A stretch of 64,000 nucleotides of DNA from Diabrotica undecimpunctata (Eukaryota; Arthropoda; Insecta; Coleoptera; Chrysomelidae). The stretch spans positions 144,655,108-144,719,107 of the forward strand of contig NC_092804.1 in assembly GCF_040954645.1 (NCBI RefSeq), written 5' to 3'. The position numbers were made by a program, and so were the translations under genes. Below are positions 34,038 through 47,700 of the stretch, piece after piece (the first letter of the stretch is position 1; the number at the start of each line of letters is the position of its first letter). The notes beneath the pieces are model-generated. The model was not told the DNA's origin, searched no databases, and saw only the letters and a list, made by a program, of their open reading frames with translations.

Positions 34038-34242
34038 TTTAGGATAATTTTTGCTGTTCCTCTTGGATATTTTCTGGATAATGTAGAATAACATTATATA
34101 TCTTACAATGTTTACCATAAAGAAGAGTTTTCTGAAGATATTAACGAATTAGATCCAGTAATATAACCTGATTAATGTGTTACTTATTTTGATATATTTT
34201 CAGTTGTGATAAGCATTAGTTTTTAAGTTTTTAGTTTGCTAA
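34038..34242 (+). pseudogene. decayed duplicate of the spn-E terminal exon and its 3' flank
   Basis: From tttaggataatttttgctgt onward this matches the terminal exon and its flank at 33064-33270 base for base over long runs, including the acceptor, the end of the coding part and the 3' flank through tattttcagt. Both zinc-ligand Cys codons are changed and the frame is broken, so it cannot encode the finger. It looks like a local duplication of about 200 bp that has since decayed. Confidence 0.72.
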
Positions 34243-34669
34243 GTAATAATTGTATTTTAGTTACACTTACTTTTAGATTGTTAATTCTAAGCTTTGTTTT
34301 TTTGAATTTACGCTTCAAATATATTTTGTTATTTTTGAGTAATAAATTTTTGGAAATAATCTATCTATACATTAAATCTCCCAACAATCATATTTGTACA
34401 TAGACCTTTCCTTCCTTTTTTTCATCCATTTCTCTCGAGGACATCACTGGAAATAAACAACTGATTTTGTTGTCCGAACTTGCAAAATCTACAAATGTGA
34501 TATTGTGTATACAAGAATCCTCATCATCAAATGTAAGCCTTTATCCTTATACGTTGTTGGCCCCCCTAATTACATTTCTCCATGTTTCTATCTTGATTCA
34601 TACTGATATAGATGGTCATGAAATGGGAAATATAGTATTTCTATGGCAAACATAATCGAAGAAAGCATA

Positions 34670-34868
34670 TTTAAAAACGAGAAAATTATGTCCGCCAGAA
34701 GTTAAATAAACGAGTTTTAAATACAGATGGGTCGGCTACATATATTCCAACAGATACCGTTCAATTACTTTTTGATGGAAGAATTCCTCCTAAAAAAATT
34801 ATTTACTCGAACTTTCTAACAGTTGAACCCTATACGAGCTCCTTCCCATATCAGTTGGCCCAACGTTA
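34670..34868 (+). mobile_element. Jockey/I-type ORF1 (gag-like) fragment
   Basis: One frame reads LNKRVLNTDGSATYIPTDTV, QLLFDGRIPPKKIIYSNFLT and VEPYTSSFPYQL. The pattern T-x-T-V-x-x-x-F-x-G-x-x-x-P-x-x-I is that just before the zinc knuckles in ORF1 proteins of Jockey-like elements. The knuckles themselves are absent. Confidence 0.5.
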
Positions 34869-34939
34869 AATTGATAAGAAAATTAAATTTTAGAGTATTG
34901 TTCTGAAACTATTTTCTTGTGGCATTTTAAAGTAATTAC

Positions 34940-35030
34940 TATTTAAATGGGAATAAGCCACAATTAAAGGTTAAAGTACGTTTATTGACGTTTCAATTTC
35001 CACTTCGGAAATCGTTCTCAAAATACAAAC
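34940..35030 (-). repeat. Penelope-type end repeat (stem-GAAACGTC motif)
   Basis: On the minus strand it reads tttgagaacgatttccgaag, then tggaaattgaaacgtcaata. Related sequence stands at 56835-56872. ggaataagccacaatt at 34950 recurs inverted at 28047. Confidence 0.5.
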
Positions 35031-35224
35031 ATTAGTAAATTAAACAAATTTTGTTTTTTTGTTACTCAAGTATAATTTCGGATTAATATTGTCCGTTGTG
35101 AGATCATGTTATTAATTTTCTTTCAAGCGTTTTCATCTGTGTTGGTTTCGTCCACTATGATTTCCATATCTATGTTTAATGTATATTTTGATTGGTATTA
35201 TATTTGGTTTGGGTTGACGGAACG

Positions 35225-35710
35225 TGAAGATATGAAAATGGTGTCTGAAGGAGGAGGTAACACTATTAAATATATAACAAATACCAACATATATCAGGTA
35301 GAAATACGTAATATTTAATAAAAATACGAGGATTGAGATGGACAGAACATCTAGCACGATCACAAGGGAACAAACCCCTTTAAATAATTCTTATGTTATA
35401 GCCGTAGGGCATTAAATGTCGAGATTGCCAAAAATTATATTAAACTATTATGTGATGAAAATGCTAGAGAAATTATTGCTACAATTCATAATGGTAATCA
35501 ATGGTTAGGACTGAATGAAAAATATATTGTGCAGTTCTTTGGGATAATGAGATGCAAATTAGTACCTAAATCAAATAAAAAGAGTAATTGTGGGATGTTA
35601 AGAATCATATTTAGAGCTGCTGTAAATAAAGTCACGATAGCGAATATGGTAGACAACATGATATCCAACGATCGATAACGGTCATGGAACTAGAAGAAGA
35701 AGAATCATAT
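35225..35710 (+). mobile_element. non-LTR C-terminal relic, group D
   Basis: 35225-35400 aligns by eye with 38310-38480 (gaaaatggtgt.., ggaggtaac.., aacatatat.., agatggacagaacatctagc). It reads ..RGLRWTEHLARSQGNKPL. The following part ends in gaagaagaagaa near 35700, the tail of this or a second copy. Confidence 0.6.
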
Positions 35711-35865
35711 TAAAGAAGTCATCAATCCACTATCAGTGCCAAACTGAAACACCTATTTTAAGGACACTCCCATATCTCGTAGAGATTGTGCTCCTCGGCC
35801 TTCGTACATCCACTTAAAATCGTCTAAGTAAAACACATGGTTAGACCAATAACAAATAAAACGTT

Positions 35866-35871
35866 TTTAAT
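35866..35871 (-). promoter_or_regulatory. candidate polyadenylation signal of the cathepsin B gene
   Basis: ATTAAA on the minus strand lies 58 nt after the stop codon. No better AATAAA was found close by. Confidence 0.35.
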
Positions 35872-35928
35872 AAGTTTTCTATTTAAAATAAAACGTAAGT
35901 AAGCGTAATACCAATATTTTGTTTACAA

Positions 35929-36134
35929 TTAGATTCTTGGAAGTGTCGCAACCATACCGTTCTCGAAGCTTACTTCATTTTGTCCTCGAAGTATTTTAAA
36001 GAATCCCTTGTCACCCCAATCTTCATTCCATGAATTAGCAACCAACCAATAAGCAACTCCATTCTCTTCTCCCCAACCTAAAACTCTGACGGCATGTCCT
36101 CCTAAATATTCTCCAGCGACATGTTGATAAACAC
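35929..36134 (-). CDS. cathepsin B exon 4 (catalytic His and Asn)
   Basis: The acceptor is tattttag. It completes Gly and reads [20 protein letters not shown].. [19 protein letters not shown].. to ..ATLPRI and TAA at 35931-35929. The active-site His and Asn are present. Confidence 0.93.
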
Positions 36135-39100
36135 CTAAAATAAATATATTTCATACATTAATAAATAAATATTGCACTATTCCTAGTTTTTGTAATAAAT
36201 AAGTTATTTTATTTATTTAAAATGTATGGAAAAGTTAGTGAATATATAAGAGAAAATAAAAAATATGTCTAAATTTAATCGGAAAGGAGTTACAATTATA
36301 TAGGAAAACGATGTCCTCTAAAGGAACTGGAAACTAGATACACATTTTTTGAAAAACTTCTTCTTCGTCGTGCGACTAGGATTACTCCTGTTTGTCTGCC
36401 TCTTATTCTGTTTCAGTCATTGTTGACTGTATATTATCTTTCCACCTTTTTGGCGGCCTCCCAACGGGTCTTCTGCTATACGGCTTGTTGTTTTTACAGA
36501 TGTTCGCTAATCTATCTGGTCCCATTCGGTTTACATGTTCGTTCCAGTTTTTTTTTCTTGTTTTTATCCATCTAAATGGATTACCCATTAATATCTGTTA
36601 ATATTTTGAATTTTGCATTGTTCGCGTATACTTCTGTTGGTCTGTCTGTCTCTTAATGATATGCCTGCTATTGATCTTAATACTTTCATTTCGATATTAT
36701 TGATTTGTTGTTTCGTCTTTCTTGTATCGGTCCTTGTCTCCGCTGCATATGTTAGGATTGATCTTACTGTTGTCTTGTATACTTTCATTTTGCTTTCCGC
36801 GGTCAGATATTTGGTTCTCCATATGGTTTCTCGGAGGCAACTACTTACTCTTGCCGCTTTTGATGCTTGCCTTGTGGTCTCTGTTCTTATATCTCTGTCA
36901 CGAATGATCTCTACTCCTAGGTAATTGCATTTCATTGCTTGTTCTACAATTTTGCCGTCTATTTCTAGTTTGCATCTACTTGGCTCTTTACTGATCACTA
37001 TACATTTAGTTTTTTCTATTGATATTCTCATATTAAGTTTTTTTGTTGTGATATTGAAGGTGTGGAGCTGCCTTTGTAGGTCATCTTCGTTATCAGCAAT
37101 TAGTACTGCATCATCGGCATAGCATAGTATCGTGATTTTATGCGCTCCCATGTGGTATCCGTGTAGTTTTCTTACTTTGTAAATTATTTGATTCATCACC
37201 ATATTGAATAACAATGGGCTAAGCGAGTCTCCTTGGCGGTTTCCCCTGTTGGCATTTTAATTCTGGTCTTGTTGTTCTTGTTAATTTCATTAATTGTGCT
37301 TATTATCTGATGGTCTATTTGTTCAGCTTGTAATAAATTTAAGATGTCATTTCGCTTCACCCTGTCAAAAGCACTTTTAAAATCTACAAAGCACATGTAT
37401 GCTGGTTTTCCGTATTCAATAGACTTCTCTATTGAAAAACAAGTTAAATAAAGAAAATATGTAAAAGTGGTTTTCGTCATGATGATCAAAAGTTTTCATT
37501 GCGCCAAGACTCACAAAACAATTGTTTGATATGCAAATGAAATTTGGTTCTAGATAGTAGAAATAAATTACAGACTTACAACCTTTCATCAGGTATGGTA
37601 GAAAACGTGCCAATATTACTTATGTTTGTTAAAAAAGTAAAATAGTAAAGTAAAATTAGTCTAAAAATAATATAAACAGTGCTTACATTCCAGTACAAGG
37701 TCTGTTGTTAAGATGGCGTATTTCAAATGCTCATTTATGCTAAAGTTTTGTCTATGTCTATGAAAAGGCGGTCAGGGATGCCCAAATAGACAGCAGAGGA
37801 AACATTTTTAATAAATCATCCCAAATTTTGGCATATGCAGATGATGTTGATCTAGTTGCCCGCACAACACGCAAGCTAGAAGAAATGTATACCACCTTGT
37901 CAAACGCCGCAAAAAATATGGGCCTGCAAGTAAATGAAAATAAAACTAAGATAATGGCATCAACACCCAACAATAGAGCCAGAAACATCGGCCACCAATT
38001 CACGGTTGATAATTCTACCTTTGAAGGTCGACAAATTCACATACTTCGGCTCCTTGATCACCAAGGAGAACGTCATGACGGAAGAAATCAAGCGAAGAAT
38101 AATCCTAGCAAACAAATGCTATTTTGGACTGAGTAGACATCTGAGAAGCAGAAACTTAAGCCAAAAAACAAAAATAACCATATACAAAACCCTTATACAA
38201 CCAGTGTTGACATATGGGTCGGAGACATGGACCATTTCCAAGGCAGATGAAAATCTCCTGCTTATATTTGAACGAAGGATCCTGAGAAGAATATTTGGTG
38301 GCATCTGTGAAAATGGTATTTGGAGAAGGAGGTACAACTACGAGATATATCACAGATATAAACATATATTTGGTGGTAAAGACGTAGTATCCTTTATAAA
38401 AATAGGAAGACTAAGATGGGCAGGACATCTGGCAAGATCACAGCAGAACAACCCTCCTAGAAGAATCCTTATGTCACAACCTGTGGGAAGTAGAAATAGG
38501 GGTAGACCAAAACTCAGATGGAGGGATGGTGTAGATGAGGATGGTAGACAAATAGGCGCAGCAAACTGGCAACAGTTGGCAATGGATAGAACTGACTGGC
38601 GTAATAGACTTGGGAAGGTCGAGGCTCTTTTATAGGGCTGTAGCACCAATGATGATGTTTTGTCTATGTCTATAAACACCCATAAACAAAACTTAAGCAC
38701 TCAGTTTGAAATGGACTCATAAGGGTAACCAATTCATTAATTGAAATTTGGTGTTTCAAAAAGTAGTTATTGCGCATTGTTTGCCATGCAATTAGGAATT
38801 TTACATTCATTATTGGCGTGAATACGGGTAATGGTCTCAATGTTTTTAAAGAAAAAACGATACGCCACTGAGACATTTCAAATTAAAAATCATTTTTGAA
38901 TTCTTCATTTAATTTCTGGCAAAAGTTCTTTTTCTTTTTTTTTTTCATATGAAGGCTGCGTTTTTATGCAAAAAAAATCTTAAGGCGTATTTTTTCATTT
39001 CGTTAATACATTTTCAAAAACTATACAATACAATAACATTAAACCAGAACAATAACAGAAATCACCACTAATAAAATTCACTAACAGATACGTAACAAGA

Positions 39101-42100
39101 GATTCAACTTTTAGTCCCATTGGTTGTTGTATTCGTGGTGTATTTCTTATTTACTTATTTTAAAGTGGTTTCAGTTAAATTGGCTGAAACTTTTCAGAGG
39201 TGGCTTTTGCCATGCTGACCAAAAGTTCTCAGTGCTCCAAGACTCAGAAATAAATTGTTTTTGAGTTACAGAGCTTCAAAGTGTCAGTTTTTAGTACATT
39301 TTTCAAAATAATTAATTTGGAAACGTACCTTCCCATACATTAAATATACGGCATCTAAATCTCAGTAAACACTTTTCTTAATATTATGTCTTACTTAATG
39401 TTTCCCTGTCAAAAAAGGTGTGATATCCTGGGAGGAGTGTATATTCCCAATTTCATGGTATTGAAAAATGGATTCAAAACCGATAGTTTAAAGCTCTTCT
39501 TTTTCTTACGGTGTAGACGTAATACCGATTGAAGGTCTATAACCCAGCAATAATTAATTTTTGAGTCTTGGGGCAATAAAAACGTTTGATCAAGATGATC
39601 TCTGCAAAGTTTCAGTTAATTTTATGGAAACCACTTTTATATAAGTAAATAAGAAATACACCAGGAATATTTGCGCGAATACGACAAGCAACGAGGCTAA
39701 AATTAAATCTTGTATAATGTTTTAGGGAGGTCCTTTTGTACGCCTCTTGTAGCTATGTGCGTATTTAAAATTTTATTAGTGTTACTTTCTCTTATTGGTC
39801 TGGTTTAATAATATTGTATTAGATAGTGTTTGAGAATGTATTAAAGAAATAAAAAATATGCGTTAAAATATTTTATTTTTTTGCATAAAAACGACGCCTC
39901 ACATGAGAAGAAAAGAAAGATTTTTATCAAAAATTAAACGAAGGATTCAAAAAAAGGTTTTCCACTCAAAGAGATAAATACCGCAAAGAAGAAAAAATCA
40001 CAAAAGTTCTTTAAAAATGATGATATAAAACATTGTAAATCTAGGTTTGATGTTTTGTTTACACTGTCTACCAATAATGTTGATTATAAAGATATTTACA
40101 GGACAGAAAAACGCAAATACAATTCTTTACTCATTCACTTTACTCATCTCGAAAAAATTGTTATAAAGAACGAATTGAAAATAGCGAAAATAAAACTAAA
40201 ATGGCTTGGAAATTGGTAAAAGAGATTAGGGTAATTCCAAAAATCAAGGTAATTTCCGTTTGGAGGGTGACCCTTAGGTGCTTTCTAACGAAATAAATCT
40301 AACATGAATAAATTTATATCAAATGCAAAGAAGCTGTACGAAAAATAAAGCATGTAAAAAATTTTCAAATTAATATCAAACAAAATAATCATTGCATGTT
40401 TTTAGCTCTCGTTTCAGCGAAAGAAATAAGTCACATAATAAATAACTTACAAGCATGGCTCTGGTTATGATGAAATATCAACCAACTTAATTAAATATGT
40501 TTCATCAGAGATTTATCTTCCTCTTTCTTTTATAGTTAATGCTTCTTCAGGCAAGGTAGATTTTCTCAAAGTTTAAAACTGGCAATTGTCAAGCCACTGC
40601 TAAAAAAGGTGATGTTACTAAGATGGAGAACTATAAACCAATAAGCCTTCTTCCATCATTCTCAAAAATATTCGAAAAAGCAATATATTTCAGACTACAA
40701 AACTTTTTTTACCACAAACAACTTATTTAGTAGTTCACAGCATAGTTTTCTAGCAGAAAGATCTGTTGAGACAGGTACCTATGATTTTATATCAAAAATT
40801 TTAGAAAAACTAGACGCAAAGATGAAAACACTAGATGCTTTTTTGGGCCTATCTAAGGTTTTCTATAGCCTAGATCATGTTTTTTTATTACAAAAATTAC
40901 ATCTTTATGGAATGACCGGCATTAACATGAATAAAATCATTTTTCACGGATAGATCACAAAGGTATGCCTGGAGAAAGGGGGATGTAAGGTTTACTCTGA
41001 ACCGATCAATTTAATATTAGGCATACCACAGGGTAGTGTCTTGGGGCCTTTTCTCTTTTTGGTTTACATAAACGACCTTCCAAATGCGGTGGTTACTAGT
41101 TCCTCAAACCTTGTAAATTTCGCTGATGACTCAAATGTGCTTTTCTGGGAAAAAACATTATAAACACTCCTCATAGTGGCAGAGTAAATTCTAAGCAAGG
41201 CGGAACAGTGGTTCAGTGGAAATTGGTTGTTGCTTAATACTGATAAGACAGTTTTTGTTTACTTTAGAACCAGCTAGTCAAAAAAACAGTTTCCAGATAC
41301 AATCAATTTTCTATCACAAAGCAAGGAACCTGCTAGATCAGTTAAATTTCTTGGGCTTCATATTGACCAGAATCTGAATTGGGGGGAACAAATACAAAAT
41401 ACAACAAAAAAACTGAATAGAGCCTGCTAGTCATTAAGAGTGTTAAAGAGCTATCTAGACTAGACCAAGGGATTTTAGGTACTATCAGTATATTATGGAA
41501 ACTTTTATTCTGTTATGCGATATGGAGTAATCTTCTGGGGTGCTGCAGTAGATAGCTCGACTGTCTTTATAGTCCAAAAAAAGGTAGTCCGGGTGATATT
41601 TGCACTAAAGGCGGGAGAATCCTGTAGAGGCCGATGTAAATCACTTAATATACTCACTTTCTCAACCATCTATATATTTGAATGTATTATGTTCCTTTTT
41701 AAAAATTTTACTTTGTTTTATCACCTGCTTCCCAATCATGAATATAATACAAGAAGCCGAAATTTGAATTCAAAATATGTAATTATAATTCAATTGAAAA
41801 TATACTTCACAGATTGTCTATAACAGAGAGAAGTCCTTTGTATGCGTGTGTTAAATTTTATAATACTCTACCATCTGACATTCAACAGGAAACACGCTAT
41901 AGAGCTTTTAAAAGAAAGGTTTTTCAACACATAGTTAACATTGAGCCCTATACTGTGGCTGAGTGCCTGGCGTATCCTTCTCCCTGATTAGCATATTTAA
42001 TTTGTAATGTTGATATATTTTGAGTCACGCAGAGAGTCACGCAGAGAAGAATGGAGCGGTCCATGTTAGGAATAACTCTGCGAGATAGAATAACCAACGA

Positions 42101-42415
42101 AGACATCAGGAGAAGAACCGGAGTGACTGACATCATCGAGAAGATAGCCAGACTAAAATGGAGATGGGCAGGACACATAGCCAGAATGACAGATGGGCGA
42201 TGGACAAAGAGGTTATTGGAATGGAGGCCAAGGGAAGACAAGAGAAGCGTCGGTCGACCACCTACAAGATGGACTGACGATTTAAGAAGACTCGATAAAA
42301 ACTGGATGAGAGCGGCGCAAGATAGACGGGGTTGGAAACATGAGGAAGAGGCCTATGTTCAGCAGTGGACTCTTGAGGCTGGATGATGATGTTGATATAT
42401 TTTAATGTGTGATGT

Positions 42416-42492
<77 letters not shown>

Positions 42493-44637
42493 TTAATCTG
42501 TGATTAATAATGTGACCTTATTTGCTCAATTACGTATTTTAAAAATTTATGCAAATAAAAATTTACTCTCTCTCTCTCTCTCTCTCTCTAATTATAATGC
42601 GACAACAGTTCCATCTAAGAAAAATCAAGTCAAGGATAGCAGTTGGATTACTAAATAAAGTATTCGCTGATCTATCTTGGGCTGTATTGCCGTGGAGTAG
42701 TATTTTTTATCATAAACCTTTTTTAATTTTAAAACGGAAATATTTTTTTATTTTAAACCAAAACATGTCCCAAACGTACGCAGTCTACTATGAGTTGAAA
42801 AGTGCAACTGTAGTTATAGGAACGATAGTTCCTAGTTCCTAGTAGATTTTTTGAAAATTGCATACAAATTACAGAGTAAGTTTTAAAATTAGTGATCTGT
42901 TAAACGACAGGTTGGATGAAAATTGTCTACAGTAGCAAAGGGATAAGCACTTGCAAACGAATTCATATATACCAAGTGTTGTTCAACTACGACTGATGGC
43001 CTGCCTTCACAATTTTATGTCGCACGTAAGAAATATTAATTTCTGCACTGTTTACTTAAACATGAATACTTACCACTTTTGTAATTTACGAAGTCACTGT
43101 ACGCATCAAACCGCGTTTCTATCGGACCATTTGTCAATATTTCCTTTTGCATATTGTCAACTGAAGTGAAGTAATTCACTGGACCTGAAGCATAAGTTAA
43201 CTCGGACTTATAATTAAGTGCGGGATCGTCACATTGATGTTTGCAAGAAGGTGTGTCGTAGTTTAAAGTGCTGCATTGCACTTTAGTACCATTTGTATGA
43301 TGTTCACAAGGTTGAAGCGAATATGATTGACAACCCTAAAACAGTATATATATATATATATATATACAGATAACGACATTGTTTTGTTGACCATAGGAAT
43401 TAAGATTTATTGCAATCCCATCACTAGAGTATATTTATTATAATGCTCTAAAACTAATTTTTTGGTTATTTGTTAGACTTAATAGCAATTCAAATAAATA
43501 AGTAAGTAAATAAATAATATGCTTTATTGTCACTGAAAATTGTACAAATTTTGTGGACAAAGCTTACCTATAACAATAAGATAAGAAAGAAAGAAAAAAA
43601 TCATAATAAGAATCGTCTGTACTTTTAAATAAAAAAAAAACAATAAAATTCTTCCAAACTTAAACATAAAAATACTACCTAATTAAGAACCTACAAACTT
43701 TGTAAAATGTACCTAACAAAAAATAAAAATTAGGAAAGCAGATTAATGAATCTACGTAAATCTAGGACTTCAATCTCCATTTTACACTGAAAATTTGTCG
43801 CATATTCTGAATTATCATCAATATTGGATTAACTATTGAATGAATTACTGGCCCTTAGAGGTCAGCTAGGATTTTTGGAGTTAGAATTACTTGTTAATGT
43901 AAGAATTTAGATAATAGGTAATTAATTTTAATTGGTAAAAAACGTAACTAGTCTATTGTATTTCCAATAGATATAAATATACACTACCTATATACTTATT
44001 TTTTTCTTTTTTTTAATATTTTTCCTTGATTGATTATTAATGTCTTCATCTTGTTTGCTTTTGGCACTAGTAACCTGGCTATTGAAGCATTTATTAAAAT
44101 AATTGATTTGCATGAATATCCTTTGTCTGCAGTATGTTTTTACGAGACAAAGGGGTGTATTTGAACAATGACTGGAAACATACTCAGCAGTTCGATGTAT
44201 AATTTTCTTACCCAGATTTAGGTTTTCACCATGGAAATTTTGGAAATATTTTTCCATCGTCATTACTTGGTCTACCCATTCCGATGATGCATTTATGATG
44301 ATAAATAATAAATGATAAATGTTGTACCCAGGATGGTACAGAATACTTGTGAACATTTATATTTTGTTCCTTATAGGTATGTCCTAAATTTGGGAATTGA
44401 TTTTTTATATTAATTTAAATGCTATGAAGCCAGCAATATATATCAACCCATCTGTTTTGGTTTCTTTTGTTATATTAGCTATTTGTGACACGTCTGAACT
44501 AATCGAGTAACGACGAGAAGTAGATCCACCAGGCTTGAGAATGGCAAGTGAGACCTTGCCGAAACGTCGCCAAAACAATGGTTTTCAAGAAAACCAGCAT
44601 TTTACAACGCGGAGTCAAACCCGGAAAAATAGTGACA

Positions 44638-44734
<97 letters not shown>

Positions 44735-47700
44735 GTCGTGTAGGGTAAACTACTTACATTTTTTTTGAATATATGTATATAAGTATTTGTTTACGAGGTA
44801 TTAGATATTTTATGTATACAGGCATTTTTTATAATTATTAGAATTAATTTTTTTTGTTTATTCTCTTATTTAACTCAGTTAAATTAATGAGTAAATATTT
44901 TTGAAACGAAGCACGTACGGTCATGATTTCTCACTCTATCACCAAACTACCACACACCTACTACTTTGCCGACATAAGCGGCATCTCTGCGCGCTATAAG
45001 ACCAATACTGCATTCTAACTGTGGCTTCTACTATAGTCGTGAATTGGTGGGAATTTAACTTTTATGTTAACTCGTAAGGTGATGGGCCTGAATAGTCAAA
45101 CCTTCTACTTTCAGAATTGCTGAACAATTGTGTGTAGATAATTAATCCTCTATCTTGAAATTGTTAATAGAAAAGTTTACCTGATTGCTGCCATAAAGAC
45201 CTCCTGTAGAAATTCCAGTATCATGCCAATAACTCCATGCATCATCCATATATCCTCCTTCGCATCCAAATCCACAGGAATCGCAACAAGCTAATAAATT
45301 TTCAGCAGAAACAGGTACTTTGAGCTTTCCCTCAGAGACTATGCATCGTCTGTCGCTCATTGCAGAAGCCGCAGCGACAGCCTAAAAACAAATCTCTTTA
45401 AATAACGAAAACTAAAACTAGAATGTGGTTGTTTATTATCATTACTCTTAAACTTTAGTTCAAATACGAGCAAATACAGAAATCTACCAAATCAAATTTG
45501 CATCTACGGAAAAAAGATGCTACTAAGAATTAATGATAAATCTGGTCTAGTGTTTTTCACAGCATTGAAATATAAACATATTAAGATTATAACAGTCATG
45601 ACAATGTATCGCTAAATCATTTAACATCATGAGATTTTATTCTTCTTCTTCTTTCTTTATACAGGGCGGTCCGTAAGTAATTATGCAAAAAGAAACAGTA
45701 GATTCTACACTTTAAAATATTTAAAATTTTATGTTTTATGTTTTTGCAGTGGCGGGTTGTTGTCTCTATGGAAGACTGTCACTCCATCTCTTGGACGCTC
45801 GATCTATCATTATTCTTCTACCAGTTGGTGATTTGTCCCTTGCTATTTTAATGACTCTTGTGTGCGTGATTCCACTGATGTGATTATTCCTTTCTTTTTT
45901 TTTTTTCTATTTAGTGCTCACTCGTTTATACCCCGTACATTATATTTTGTTCTAATCTCATCACTCCTTATTCGGTCTCTCAGAGTGTTTCCTGTAATTC
46001 TTCAGACAATTTTCATTTCTGGTGTTTCCAGCACTCTCTTTGTTTGGCTCTATCGGGTTTTGTTTCTGATGCGTAAGTCATTATTTGTCTTATACTGGTA
46101 TACTGGTCTTATAGATCCTTTAGTTCATCTCACAGTTAATGTGTCGTTTATGTCATATAGTGTTAAGACATTTTGCTAATCTATTTGCTTTTTGTACTTG
46201 ATCTTTTACTTCTTTTTCAACGTCTCCATATCTGGAATGTGTAATCCGTAGGTACTTTATTTCGATTACTTGTTCAATGCTACCTAAATCGACTCTCAAT
46301 TTACATCTTATTGTTACTTTACTGATTACTATTGTTCTAGTGTTTTAAATTAAAATAGTCATGTTAAATTCTTTTGTTCTTGTATTAATTCTGTGAACTA
46401 CTCTTTGAAGGCTACTTTATTTTGGGCTATCAATATATTTCACTGTCTGCGTAACAAAGAATTTTAATTTCGTTGTTCCCATTCTGCATTCTCTTCCTTT
46501 ATTGACGCTCTTTACGACTTCGTCCGTAAATAGATTATCAGAATAGGGTTTAGTGAATCCCTCTGTCTTATTCCATTGACTCTATCTGTAGGTTCTGTAA
46601 GTTGTCCATCTATTCTGACTTTCATCTTATTGTCTTAATAGACGTTTTCAATTGTTTTAATAATATCCAGCGGGATCTCTTTATAATACAAGATATGTAT
46701 TACATCTTTAAGTACTACCCTGTCAAATGCTTTTTTTAAGTCGATTAAACCTAGGAATGCGGATCTATTGTATTCTAATGCATCTGTTTTATGACGAATA
46801 TTACATCTGTATAGTACAGAAACAAAAATATAGTAGAACGGTCAGATTTCTAGGTTTTGATAGTTCTGCTTTAGGCTATAGTGTGCTACTAAAAATATTT
46901 TTTTTACTTAGATATATAAAATTTTGACCATTTTTTATTTACATTTAACCTTACAGGACTCTCCCTCTTCCCGCATGCTTGCGTTGATAACTGATGTAGA
47001 ATAGCTTTTGTAATTACCCTTGTTATTGTTAGAATTACTGATACTAAAAGAACTTTATAAAAATATATATAAATCTAAAATTAACGTAAGTATACAGTTA
47101 AAAATTTTTAAAATTCATCAAAAAATACAAGCATGTCCCGATCTTTTTTATTTATTTAGTTTAAAAATACAATACCTAAATTTTCTTTAAAACGAGGGTC
47201 TTTTCATTATTAAACTTGTAATTTGTCAGAATATTAATAACACCACAATTAACAAGGTATCACTTAAAATACTGATACACTTAATTAATTTTCTCCTTAT
47301 TCCGTATTTTCTGCGTCACTATCATCATTCAATTCAATAATAAATTTATTTCCACTATTAATCTTCTTATTCTCCAATCTCTCTTAAAGTCCCAATCTTC
47401 TTATAGTACTCTTCAACTTTGATCACATTGGCGATTCTTTTCTGCCAGTCTTCTTGGGTAATATCAGGTACTTCTTTTTCAATTACCTCCACTACCTTCT
47501 TATCAAATTTAGAAAATGTATTTGCACGTCTTATACTGTTGAGACGACTGCACAAAAACAAGTTGAGAGATTTATGAGACATTTAATGAACTATTTTTTG
47601 ACCCTTTTTTTATAGAAAATACATTTAAGAATAAATATATTGCAATGAACCATGACACATGGAATTTGTATTATTAATAACGAAAAATAGTCATACTGAG

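Noticed and set aside
36392..36924. Plus-strand frames rich in Leu, Ser and Phe at 36.4-36.9 kb
   Set aside because: They are antisense to the group C reverse transcriptase.
44535..44768. Open frames through the (TA)n at 44.6-44.7 kb
   Set aside because: Simple-repeat translation; no codon bias or conserved residues.
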